57,109 nucleotides of DNA from JADJOY01 sp046331705 [NCBI: bacterium] (GTDB taxonomy: Bacteria > JADJOY01), in NCBI GenBank assembly GCA_046331705.1, contig JAXLQJ010000048.1, positions 1 to 57,109 of the forward strand, read 5' to 3'. This document shows positions 1 to 8,186 of the stretch, one piece after another. Made by a program: the position numbers and the translations under genes. Under the pieces are notes generated by a model. That model ran no database searches. It saw only the letters and a program-made list of their open reading frames with translations, and was not told where the DNA came from. Positions within the stretch are counted from its first letter, which is position 1; each line of letters starts with the position of its first letter.

Positions 1-1391
1 CGCGCGCCATCCGGGCGGGCGCGGGTACGCGCTCGCACCTCGATCCGACCGCCCTCGGGAGTGAACTTGATCGCATTGGAGAGCAGGTTTCCCAGCACCA
101 GCTTGAGCTTCTCCTCGTCGACGGCGACTCGACCCGGCACCGAAGGATCCACCGCCAACTCCACGCTCAGGCGCTTGTTCGAGATCAGCGGCGAGCACGA
201 ATCGACCACCGCGCGCAGCGTCGCCGCCAGATCCGTGGGCACGCGCGCGATCTCGATCTTGTCGGTCTCGAGCCGCGCCGACGTCAAGATCCCCTCGATC
301 AGCCGCAGCAGGTCCTGGCCGCTGCGGTGGATGAAGCCCACCTGCTTCTCTTGCTCGCCGTTGAGCGGGCCGCTGACCCGATCCCGCATCACGCCCGAGA
401 GCGTCAGGATCGAATGGATCGGGCTCTTGAGCTCGTGGGTCATGTTGGCGAGGAACTCGTTCTTGAGGCGCGTGGCCTCGAGGGCACGGCGGTGCTCGAC
501 CTCGAGCTCGTGGTGCTTGCTCTCGAGCTGCAAGGTGCGCTCGCGCACCAGCCGCTCGAGCGTGGTGGCGCGCGACGCGATCTCCCACAGCGCGACACCG
601 ATCACCAGCGCGAGCAACCCGCCGAGCCCCAGGATCAGCCAGCCCGGCGCGTTGTGGCGCGCGGCATCGGTGGTGGCGTACGGATGAACGGTCAGCACGA
701 TGCGCCGCGTGCCGACCTGGATCACCTTCTCGAGCGCGTAGCGGCCGTCGAAGCGCCGCTCGGCCTCGCCATCCACCAGTCGGAACACCGAGGCACCGCG
801 ATCGTCGATCAGCTCCGCGCCGAGGCGGTTGCGGAGCGCCTCGCTGAAGAGATCGCCGACGACCTCCTTCACCGACAGCACCGCGACCACGTAGCGGCCG
901 TGCTCGGCACCGCCGAGCTGCGCCGACGCGACGAAGCCGCGATTGCGCTCGGGCAGATCCACGATGCGCGTGAGACGCACCCCGAACCACGCCGGCTCCG
1001 CCGTCGCGATCCAGCTCGCCAAGAGGTCGGGCGAGAGCCCCACCCCGCCGTAGCGCTCGGGCTCGACGGCGAGCAGCCGTCCCACCTCGTCGGCGAGGAT
1101 CAGGGCCTCGAATCCGGTGCTCTGCGCGCGCAGACGCGAGGCGAAGACCCGGAACTGGTCGGCGTCCACGTTGCTGCCCGCGACGGCGGCCATCGCCGGA
1201 AACGAGGCGAGCGCCGCCAACCGCTCGCGCAGCGACGACTCGAAACGCAAGCGAAACTGATCGGCGGCGATGTCCGCGGTCGAGAGGAACTGCTCGACGA
1301 GCACCCGATTGGAGAACCGCCAGAACGCACCCGTCACCGCGAGCAGCGCGGTCACGATGGCGATCGCCCCGATCTGTCGCACCCGCCGCAT
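1..1391 (-). CDS. Membrane sensor histidine kinase, 3' end outside window
   Basis: This is a two-component sensor kinase read from an ATG at 1391; 463 codons are visible and the frame runs off the window edge, so the end of the ATPase domain is missing. An N-terminal hydrophobic segment (residues about 7-22) is followed by a roughly 200-residue extracytoplasmic region of CHASE/Cache-like size, then a second membrane helix (sequence LILGLGGLLALVIGVAL). A short coiled coil leads into a HisKA domain with the phospho-acceptor His in FLANMTHELKSPIHSIL, and then the N box of a HATPase_c domain (KLVLGNLLSNAIKFTPEGG). No HAMP domain is obvious. The ligand is not predictable from sequence and no response regulator is seen in the window. 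It follows the adenosine-specific kinase gene on the same strand but a hairpin lies between them, so co-transcription is uncertain. Confidence 0.9.
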   Translation of the reverse strand, partial: MRRVRQIGAIAIVTALLAVTGAFWRFSNRVLVEQFLSTADIAADQFRLRFESSLRERLAALASFPAMAAVAGSNVDADQFRVFASRLRAQSTGFEALILADEVGRLLAVEPERYGGVGLSPDLLASWIATAEPAWFGVRLTRIVDLPERNRGFVASAQLGGAEHGRYVVAVLSVKEVVGDLFSEALRNRLGAELIDDRGASVFRLVDGEAERRFDGRYALEKVIQVGTRRIVLTVHPYATTDAARHNAPGWLILGLGGLLALVIGVALWEIASRATTLERLVRERTLQLESKHHELEVEHRRALEATRLKNEFLANMTHELKSPIHSILTLSGVMRDRVSGPLNGEQEKQVGFIHRSGQDLLRLIEGILTSARLETDKIEIARVPTDLAATLRAVVDSCSPLISNKRLSVELAVDPSVPGRVAVDEEKLKLVLGNLLSNAIKFTPEGGRIEVRARTRARPDGA

Positions 1392-1400
1392 GATTCGCGA

Positions 1401-1440
1401 GCCTAGCAGGCTGCTTGCTCGGGGGGGTCGAGAATCCCCC
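1401..1440 (-). terminator. Possible terminator hairpins between two minus-strand genes
   Basis: The 63-base gap holds two small inverted repeats: GCCT-AGC-AGGC at 1401-1411, and a G5/C5 stem with a 9-base loop at about 1422-1440. On the minus strand they follow the stop codon of the adenosine-specific kinase gene. There is no clear U tract, so rho-independent termination is only a possibility. Confidence 0.3.
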
Positions 1441-1454
1441 GTGAAGCCATCGAC

Positions 1455-1943
1455 TCAGAGCTTGTAGCCGAAGCGCCGCAGCAGCTCGCGACGCGCGCGG
1501 GCGTCGTCGTCCGTCTCGACACCCGTGGGACTCGCGCCGTCGACCACACCCAGGATGCCGCGGCCGTTCGCCGTGCTCGCCACGATGACCTCGAGCGGGT
1601 TCGCGGTGGCGCAGAAGATCGAGCACACCTCCGGCACCTCGCGGATGGCGCGCAGCACGTGGATCGGGAACGCGCCGCGCAGGAACACGGCGAACGTGTG
1701 TCCGGCGCCGATCGCCAGCGCCGTCTGCTTCGCCAGCTCGACGAGATCCGCCGCGGTGCCGCTCAAGCGCACCAGACACGGGCCGGACGCCTCGCAGAAC
1801 GCGACGCCGAACTGGATTCCCGGCACCGAGCCCACCAGCGCTTCGTGAAGATCCTCGACGGTCTTGATGAAATGCGATTGCCCGAGGATCACGTTGACGC
1901 CCTCGGGCACGGCGACCGCCACCGCTTCCAGCGCGACGCTCAT
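1455..1943 (-). CDS. Adenosine-specific kinase family protein (PF04008-type)
   Basis: A 162-residue single-domain protein that resembles the small 'adenosine-specific kinase' family along its whole length, including the segments NVILGQSHFIKTVEDLHEAL, FGVAFCEASGPCLVR, GAGHTFAVFL and CSIFCATANPLEVIVA. The family name comes from archaeal structural work; its bacterial physiological role is not established, so the enzymatic name should be taken cautiously. The ATG at 1943 overlaps the stop codon of the upstream Lon-like gene by four bases (ATGA), so the two are translationally coupled. That coupling is the strongest clue that the proteins act in the same process. Confidence 0.85.
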   Translation of the reverse strand: MSVALEAVAVAVPEGVNVILGQSHFIKTVEDLHEALVGSVPGIQFGVAFCEASGPCLVRLSGTAADLVELAKQTALAIGAGHTFAVFLRGAFPIHVLRAIREVPEVCSIFCATANPLEVIVASTANGRGILGVVDGASPTGVETDDDARARRELLRRFGYKL

Positions 1944-4372
1944 GGTTTGGCCTCGCCGGCGGCGCCCACGGCCTTGTCGCGCTCGCGCATCACGATCTTG
2001 GCCAGCTCGTCGAGCCGCGCCGCGACCTTCGCGTAGAGCGTGCCCTCCGGATAGGAGCCGTCGGCCCGACGCTCGCCGGCGGGCAAGCCGGTGAGCAGCT
2101 CCAGCGCCTCCTCGACGCGCTCCACCGCGTAGATCGAGAACTGCCCCGCGCGCACGGCCTCGACCACGTCGGCGCGCAGCCCCAGGTGGCGGACGTTGCG
2201 ACGTGGCAGGATCACGCCCTGCTCGCCCGTGAGGCCCTGGCGGCGGCAGGTCTCGAAGAAGCCTTCGATCTTCTCGTTGGCGCCGCCGATCGGCTGGACC
2301 TCGCCGAGCTGGTTCACCGATCCCGTGATCGCGAGGCTCTGGCGGATGGGCACCTCGGCGAGGCTGGAGAGCACGGCCGCGAGCTCCGCGCACGCCGCGC
2401 TGTCGCCCTCGACCTCCGAGTACGCCTGCTCGAACGTGAGCGTGGCCGTGAGGGCGAACGGGTGCGTGCCCGCGAAGCGCCCCGCCAGATAGCCGGCGAG
2501 CGTCATCACTCCCTTGCTGTGGATGCTGCCGGCGAGATCGGCCTCGCGCTGGATGTCGATCACTCCCTTGGTGCCGACGTAGGTGCGCGCGGTGATGCGC
2601 GACGGCCGACCGAACGCGATGTCGCCCAAGAGGTGAACCGAGAGCCCGTTCACCTGGCCGACCACCGCACCGGCGACGTCCACCATCAACGTCCCTTCTT
2701 GGATCTCGTCCTGCACCCATTGCTCGGGAAAGCCCGAGCGGCGCCGCTTCCGCGCGATGGCCGCGTCGACGTCCGCGGCGCCCACGCGCTCGTGGCCCGC
2801 CTGCCGCGCCCAGAACGCCGCCTCGCGCACCACGTCCGCGAGCAGGTTGAGCCGCAGCGAGAGTCGGTCGTTGCGCTCGGCGAGGCGCATCGCGTGGCGC
2901 ACCAGCGCCGCGATCCCCGGCGCGTCGAAGTGCGGCAGGCTCTCTTCCTTCACCACCCGCGCCACCCAGCGCGCGTACTCGAGGTCGTGCTCGGCGGTGC
3001 GCGGCACGTCGGGCTCGAAGTCCGCCTTGACCTTGAAGATCTTGTGGAACTCCTCGTCGTACGCGAGCAGCAGCTGGTAGAGCATCGGCGGCCCGAGCAG
3101 CACCACCTTGAGCTCCACGGGCATGGGCTGCGGACGCAGCGACGAGGTGCTGAACCCGACGAACTCGGAGGGGTCCTCGATCACCAGCTCGCGCGTCTTG
3201 ATGACGCGACGGAGCGCCTCCCACGCGAACGGCTGGCGCAGCACCTCCATCGCGTTGAGCACCAGGAAACCGCCGTTGGCGCGTGCGCAGGCACCCGCCT
3301 TGATGTCGCCCAGCTCGGAGTAGACGACGCCGAACTGCGAGCGGCGCTCGATCTTCCCGATGACGTTCGCGTAGGTGGGATGAGGCTCTTCCACCACCGG
3401 CGCACCGCCGTCGGCGGCGTGCTCGACGACCAGGTTCACCTGATAGCGCGAGAGGTCCGCTTGCTTCCCGGGCAGCTCGAGCCCCGGCATGATCTGGGCC
3501 GATTCGCGCTTCAGGAAATCGCGGTAGCTCTGCTCGATGTCGGTGGCGAGCTGGGTCAGGAAATCGAGCACGTCGGGCAGCGCCGTGTAGATCTGGCGCA
3601 TCGCATCGAGCCGCGAGCGCGTGAGCTGGCGCACCACGCCGCGATCGAGGTCGCGCAAGGTGCGCTCGGCCTCGTGGTCGATGGCGTGGACGTTGGACTG
3701 GAGCTCGCGGATCCGGCCCTCGATCTCCTTGAGTCGCGCAGCGAAATCCGCCCGCTCGGTCTCCGAGAGCGCGGCGCGCTCCTCGTCCGTCATGGGGCGG
3801 CCGTCCTTGAGCGGAAAGAGCGAGAAGCCGATGGGCTCCTCCTCGAAGCCGAAGCCCCGCGAGCGCGCCAGCTCCGCGACCGCGCGGAACTCCGCCTTCT
3901 TGCGCGCCGTGAACTCCTCGAGCAGCCGCGCGCGGCCCTCGATGTACTTCGAGCTCTCGAACGCGACCGGCAGCTCGCGCTTGAGCATGTCGATCAACGC
4001 CTCGATGCCGCCCCGGAACGCCCGCCCCTGCCCCGCGGGAAACGCCAGACAGCGCGGCCGCGACGGGTCCTGCACGTTGTGGACGTAGCACCAATCGCGC
4101 GGCGCGGTGCGCCCGGCGGCGATCGCCTTCACCCGCTCCATCACGATCGTCCACTTGCCGGTGCCCACCGGCCCGGACGCGAACACGTTGAAGCCGGTGT
4201 CCCGCATGCTCAGCCCGAAGTCGAGCGCTTCGAGCGCCCGCTCCTGCCCGATCGGCCCCGCGAGCGGCTCGAGCTCGCGCGTGTCCAGGAAGCCGAAGGA
4301 AGTGGGATCCACCTCGGGCGCGAGCGCGGCGGGGTCGAGCTTGAATCGAGATTCCGCGGATGCTTCAGCCAT
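1940..4372 (-). CDS. Lon-like AAA+ ATP-dependent protease (AAA_32/LonB-type)
   Basis: An 810-residue cytosolic protein of the bacterial LonB-like family. It has an N-terminal AAA module with Walker A GPVGTGKW at 67-74, a long helical insertion, and a C-terminal Lon protease domain. The Ser-Lys dyad is visible: Ser658 in EGDSAACAEL and Lys701 in GGANEKIEGFF, so proteolysis should be intact. In the segment RANGGFLVLNAMEVL the residue expected to be the Walker B Asp reads Asn, which may weaken ATP hydrolysis; this needs an alignment. The gene overlaps the ABC exporter gene upstream by 8 bases and the adenosine-specific kinase gene downstream by 4, placing it in the middle of a minus-strand operon. 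Substrates are unknown. Confidence 0.92.
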   Translation of the reverse strand: MAEASAESRFKLDPAALAPEVDPTSFGFLDTRELEPLAGPIGQERALEALDFGLSMRDTGFNVFASGPVGTGKWTIVMERVKAIAAGRTAPRDWCYVHNVQDPSRPRCLAFPAGQGRAFRGGIEALIDMLKRELPVAFESSKYIEGRARLLEEFTARKKAEFRAVAELARSRGFGFEEEPIGFSLFPLKDGRPMTDEERAALSETERADFAARLKEIEGRIRELQSNVHAIDHEAERTLRDLDRGVVRQLTRSRLDAMRQIYTALPDVLDFLTQLATDIEQSYRDFLKRESAQIMPGLELPGKQADLSRYQVNLVVEHAADGGAPVVEEPHPTYANVIGKIERRSQFGVVYSELGDIKAGACARANGGFLVLNAMEVLRQPFAWEALRRVIKTRELVIEDPSEFVGFSTSSLRPQPMPVELKVVLLGPPMLYQLLLAYDEEFHKIFKVKADFEPDVPRTAEHDLEYARWVARVVKEESLPHFDAPGIAALVRHAMRLAERNDRLSLRLNLLADVVREAAFWARQAGHERVGAADVDAAIARKRRRSGFPEQWVQDEIQEGTLMVDVAGAVVGQVNGLSVHLLGDIAFGRPSRITARTYVGTKGVIDIQREADLAGSIHSKGVMTLAGYLAGRFAGTHPFALTATLTFEQAYSEVEGDSAACAELAAVLSSLAEVPIRQSLAITGSVNQLGEVQPIGGANEKIEGFFETCRRQGLTGEQGVILPRRNVRHLGLRADVVEAVRAGQFSIYAVERVEEALELLTGLPAGERRADGSYPEGTLYAKVAARLDELAKIVMRERDKAVGAAGEAKP

Positions 4373-6293
4373 CGCTTCCTCGCTCTTCCATCCAGGGGCT
4401 CGCCAGGTCCGGCACGGTTGGCTTGGCCGATGGGGATCGTCGCGACAAGCCGGGGCCGGGCCCGAACTGAAGCCGGAAGTATCGGGCGTAGATGCCGTCG
4501 CGCGCGACCAGCTCGTCGTGGGTCCCTTGCTCCTTGAGCTCGCCGTGGGAGAGCACCAGGATCCGGTTCACGTCGCGAAGGGTCGTGAGTCGGTGGGCGA
4601 TCACCACGACCGTGCGGCCCTCGATGAGCCGGTTCGTGGCGCGCTTGATGACGTCCTCGGTGCGCGCGTCGATCTGGCTGGTCGCTTCGTCGAGCACCAG
4701 GATCGGCACGTCGAAGGCCAGCGCCCGCGCGAAGCTCACGAGCTGGCGCTCGCCCGCCGAGAGGTTGGAGCCGCGCTCGCGCACGCGGGTGTCGAGACCT
4801 TCGGGCAGCCGATCGAGGAGCTCGACCAGTCCCAGCGCGTCGGCCGCTGCGCGCGCGCGCTCGATGCCCACGGCGGGATCGCCGAGATGGATGTTCTCGA
4901 GGATCGTGCGCGAGAACAGGAACACGTCCTGGAGCACGATGCCGATGCGCCGGCGCAGCACGTCGAGGGGAAGCTCGCGAATGTCCACGCCGTCGATCTC
5001 GACCCGGCCCGCGCTCAGCGGATAGAGCCCGAGCAACAACCGCGCGACGGTCGTCTTGCCCGATCCGGTGGGGCCGACCAACGCGATCTTCTCGCCGCGC
5101 GCCACCTCGAAGTCGATGCCGCGCAGCACCTCGACTCCGTCGCGATAACCGAAGCGGACGGCGCGATAGGCGATCCTGGGCAGCGCGGCGCGCGGCGCGG
5201 TCACCACGGACGCCGCAGCCGGCACCGCCAGCGCGGGAGCACCCGCGGTCCCCGCCGCAACCACGCTCGGACCGATCGTCTCCGGCGCCTCGTCGAGAAG
5301 CGCGAAGATTCGCTCGCAGCTCGCCATCGCCGACTGCATCACGGCGTATTTCGCCGAGAGGTCGCGGATCGGCGCGAAGAACTTGTTCACGTACTCGAGG
5401 AACGCCACCAGCGTGCCGAACGTGATGAAGTGCTTGGCGATCCCCACGCCGCCGAACCACAAGAGCGCTGCACCCGCCAGCGTTCCCACCATCTCCACCA
5501 GCGAGAAGAGCAGCGCGTCCGACTGGATCGCGCCGAGCGCCGCGGCGCGGAAGCGCCGGTTGAGATCCTCGAAACCGCGCGAGCGCGCCTCCTCCTGGGC
5601 GAACGCCTGCGTGATCAGGAGACCCGCGAGGCTCTCGCTGACGTAGCCCGCGAGGTGCGCCATGGCGCGTCGGATCGCCCGATACGCGGTGCGCAAGCGC
5701 GCCCGCAAGACCAGCACCACCGGCACGAAGCACGGCACGATCGCGAAGGTGATGAGCGCCATCTTCCAGTCGAGCGCCAGCATCACCGTCATGATCCCGA
5801 CCAGCGTCACGATGTCGCCGAAGAGCGCGAACACGCCCGCCCCGAACATCTCCTGGACGCCATCCACGTCGTTGGTGATGCGCGCCAGCGTGCGCCCCTG
5901 CGGGTTGCGGTCGAAGTACGCGGCGGGCAAGCGCTGCACGTGCCGGAACAACGCGGCGCGCATGTCGCGCACCACGAGCTGACCGACCTGCTGCATGCTG
6001 ATCGTCTGCAGGTAGCGGGTGCCCATCTCGGCGACCAGCACCACCAGGAAGCCGAGCGCCACCCAGCCGAGACCGGCCAGATCCTTGGGCACGATCGCGC
6101 GGTCGATGGCGGTGCGCAGCAAGAGCGGCTGGGCCAGCTCGAACACCGTCACGAGCGGCAGCAGCGCGGTGGTGACGATCAACGTGCGGCGGTGGGGGTG
6201 CACGAAATCCCAGAGCCGGCGAAGCAGCCGCCCGTCGTAGGCGGAGACCACCCGATCGTCGGGCTCCTCGAACGCGGTGCCGTGGACGCTCAT
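4365..6293 (-). CDS. ABC exporter half-transporter, catalytically complete subunit
   Basis: A 642-residue fusion of a six-helix type 1 exporter membrane domain (about 25-330) and an ATP-binding domain (about 400-620). Walker A GPTGSGKTT, signature LSAGERQL, Walker B ILVLDEATSQID with the catalytic Glu, and H-loop VVVIAHRL are all present. A roughly 45-residue Ala/Val-rich linker separates the two domains. It starts 7 bases after the stop of the partner half-transporter and most likely pairs with it as an MdlB/YheH-like heterodimer. The substrate cannot be read from sequence; relatives export drugs or lipids from the inner leaflet. Confidence 0.92.
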   Translation of the reverse strand: MSVHGTAFEEPDDRVVSAYDGRLLRRLWDFVHPHRRTLIVTTALLPLVTVFELAQPLLLRTAIDRAIVPKDLAGLGWVALGFLVVLVAEMGTRYLQTISMQQVGQLVVRDMRAALFRHVQRLPAAYFDRNPQGRTLARITNDVDGVQEMFGAGVFALFGDIVTLVGIMTVMLALDWKMALITFAIVPCFVPVVLVLRARLRTAYRAIRRAMAHLAGYVSESLAGLLITQAFAQEEARSRGFEDLNRRFRAAALGAIQSDALLFSLVEMVGTLAGAALLWFGGVGIAKHFITFGTLVAFLEYVNKFFAPIRDLSAKYAVMQSAMASCERIFALLDEAPETIGPSVVAAGTAGAPALAVPAAASVVTAPRAALPRIAYRAVRFGYRDGVEVLRGIDFEVARGEKIALVGPTGSGKTTVARLLLGLYPLSAGRVEIDGVDIRELPLDVLRRRIGIVLQDVFLFSRTILENIHLGDPAVGIERARAAADALGLVELLDRLPEGLDTRVRERGSNLSAGERQLVSFARALAFDVPILVLDEATSQIDARTEDVIKRATNRLIEGRTVVVIAHRLTTLRDVNRILVLSHGELKEQGTHDELVARDGIYARYFRLQFGPGPGLSRRSPSAKPTVPDLASPWMEERGSDG

Positions 6294-6300
6294 GCGGCAC

Positions 6301-8049
6301 TCATGCCAGGGCCTCGAGCTCGCGCTCCAGGCGACCCTTGCTGAGCAGCTCCGCGAAGAGCCCGCCCTTCGCCACCAGCGTCGCGTAGCTCCCCTGCTCC
6401 ACCAGCCGCCCGCGATCCAGCACCACGATGCGGTCCATGCCGCGGATCGCCTCCAGCCGATGGGTCACGAGGATCACCGTCTTGCCCGCGAGCTCCCGGT
6501 CGAGACCCGACAGGATCTCGTCCTCCGTGCCCGCATCGACTGCCGAGAACGGATCGTCGAGAAGCAACGCCGCCGGCGACGGCGCGAGCGCGCGGGCGAT
6601 CGCGAGCCGCTGGCGCTGCCCCACCGAGAGCTGGACCCCGCGCTCGCCCACGCGCGTGTCGTATCCGTCCGGCATGCGCGCCAGGTCGCCGGCGAATCCC
6701 ACGGTGCGAATCAGCGAATCGAGCCGCTCCGTGCCATCGCTCGCCGCACCCAGCTCGACGTTCTCGCGAACGGACGCGCTGAAGAGAAACGGTTCCTGGG
6801 GCGCGAAGCCGAAGCGCGCGCGGACCTCGGCGGGCGCCGCCTGCGTCACGTCGACCCCGTCGACGAAGACCGTGCCCGGCGCCACCTCCCAGAACCGCAT
6901 CAAGAGCCGGAGCAACGTCGACTTGCCCCCGCCAGTCGGTCCAACCACGGCGACGCGCTCGCCACGGGCGACCACCAGGCTCAGCTCCTCGAGCGCCGGC
7001 TCCGCCGCGCCGGGATAGCGAAACGTCAGATCGCGGATCTCGATCGTGCCACCGGCCCGCGGCAACGGCACCGGATTCGGCGGTGCCACCACCGCCGGCT
7101 CGGCATCGAGGATTTCCTTCACGCGCACCATCGCGCTGCGGCCGCGCTGGAAGATGCTGAGCATCCAGCCGAGGGCGAAGGTCGGCCAGATGAGCATGCC
7201 GACGTATCCCGCGAACGCCACCAGCCCACCCAGACTGAGGCGAGCGTGGATCACCATCCACCCGCCGCCCAGCAGCACCAGCAACGTGCCGAGGCCACCG
7301 ACCGTGGCCATCAGCGGGAACAGCACTCCCTGGGCGCGGATGTAGCCGACGCTCGCGGCGAAATGAGCGGCGTTGGCGCGTTCGAAGCGCTCGACTTCCG
7401 CGTCCTCCTGGGCGAACGCGCGCACCACGTCGCGGCCCGCGAGGTTCTCCTGGATGGCCTCGGTCAGCGCGCCGAGCCGTTCCTGCGACTCGCGGCTGCG
7501 ATCGTAGAGCCTCCCCACGAAGCGCTTCGCCGCGAGCCCGAGGATCGGAAACGGCAACAGCGTGAGGCCCGTGAGCAGCGGCGAGAGCGACAGCATCGCG
7601 AGCAGCGTCGCGCCGTAGATCACCACCGAGTTGAGCGCGTTGAGCAGGCCGGGCCCCAGCACCATCCGCACGCTCGCCAGGTCGTTCACGACTCGCGACA
7701 TCACGTCGCCGGTGGTGACGCGGTCGAAGAAGCTGGGCGTGAGCGCCTCCAGGCGGCGGAACACGTCGTTGCGCAGCGCGAACTCGACGTTTCGCCCCGC
7801 GCCGAAGACCGCGAAGCGCGAGCCGATCCGCAGCAGCGCTGCGAGCACGGCGAGCGCAGCGATCCAGCCCACCAGCATCGCGAGCCGACCGGTGCCCCGG
7901 CCACCGCCGAGGTCGTCGATCGCCGCCTTGAGCACCAGCGGCGTCGCCAGCGTCGCGAGGTTGGTCAGCGCGAGCAGCACCGCGCCGATCGCGAAGAGCT
8001 TGCGCTCTCGCAGGAAGTAGGGTTTCAGCGCGGCGAACAGCTCGAGCAT
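6301..8049 (-). CDS. ABC exporter half-transporter, subunit with degenerate ATP site
   Basis: A 582-residue type 1 ABC exporter half with six membrane helices followed by an ATPase domain. Walker A is GPTGGGKST and the signature is LSVGQRQR, but the Walker B reads ALLLDDPFSAVD, with Asp where the catalytic Glu normally sits. That substitution is characteristic of one partner in heterodimeric exporters (YheI/MdlA or TM287 type), where one ATP site is inactive. Together with the next gene, which has the normal Glu, it forms an asymmetric pair. It is the first gene of the apparent exporter/Lon/kinase operon; 137 bases without a gene precede it. Confidence 0.92.
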   Translation of the reverse strand: MLELFAALKPYFLRERKLFAIGAVLLALTNLATLATPLVLKAAIDDLGGGRGTGRLAMLVGWIAALAVLAALLRIGSRFAVFGAGRNVEFALRNDVFRRLEALTPSFFDRVTTGDVMSRVVNDLASVRMVLGPGLLNALNSVVIYGATLLAMLSLSPLLTGLTLLPFPILGLAAKRFVGRLYDRSRESQERLGALTEAIQENLAGRDVVRAFAQEDAEVERFERANAAHFAASVGYIRAQGVLFPLMATVGGLGTLLVLLGGGWMVIHARLSLGGLVAFAGYVGMLIWPTFALGWMLSIFQRGRSAMVRVKEILDAEPAVVAPPNPVPLPRAGGTIEIRDLTFRYPGAAEPALEELSLVVARGERVAVVGPTGGGKSTLLRLLMRFWEVAPGTVFVDGVDVTQAAPAEVRARFGFAPQEPFLFSASVRENVELGAASDGTERLDSLIRTVGFAGDLARMPDGYDTRVGERGVQLSVGQRQRLAIARALAPSPAALLLDDPFSAVDAGTEDEILSGLDRELAGKTVILVTHRLEAIRGMDRIVVLDRGRLVEQGSYATLVAKGGLFAELLSKGRLERELEALA

Positions 8050-8186
8050 GGGTAACTATCTACCGTGGATCGTTCGCCGAGGGACACCGCCGACCCGAGG
8101 GATCCCAACCTTCCCAGCGCGTTCGACGCCGGGCAGCGCTCCGCCGCGACCACGCCTGACGTGGGGGCGATCGGCGCCAGCGACGC

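Noticed and set aside
2186-4537. A 783-codon plus-strand open frame opposite the Lon-like protease gene
   Set aside because: Composition is Arg/His/Leu/Glu-rich antisense of a GC-rich gene, with no motifs; the minus strand carries a complete Lon-like protein.
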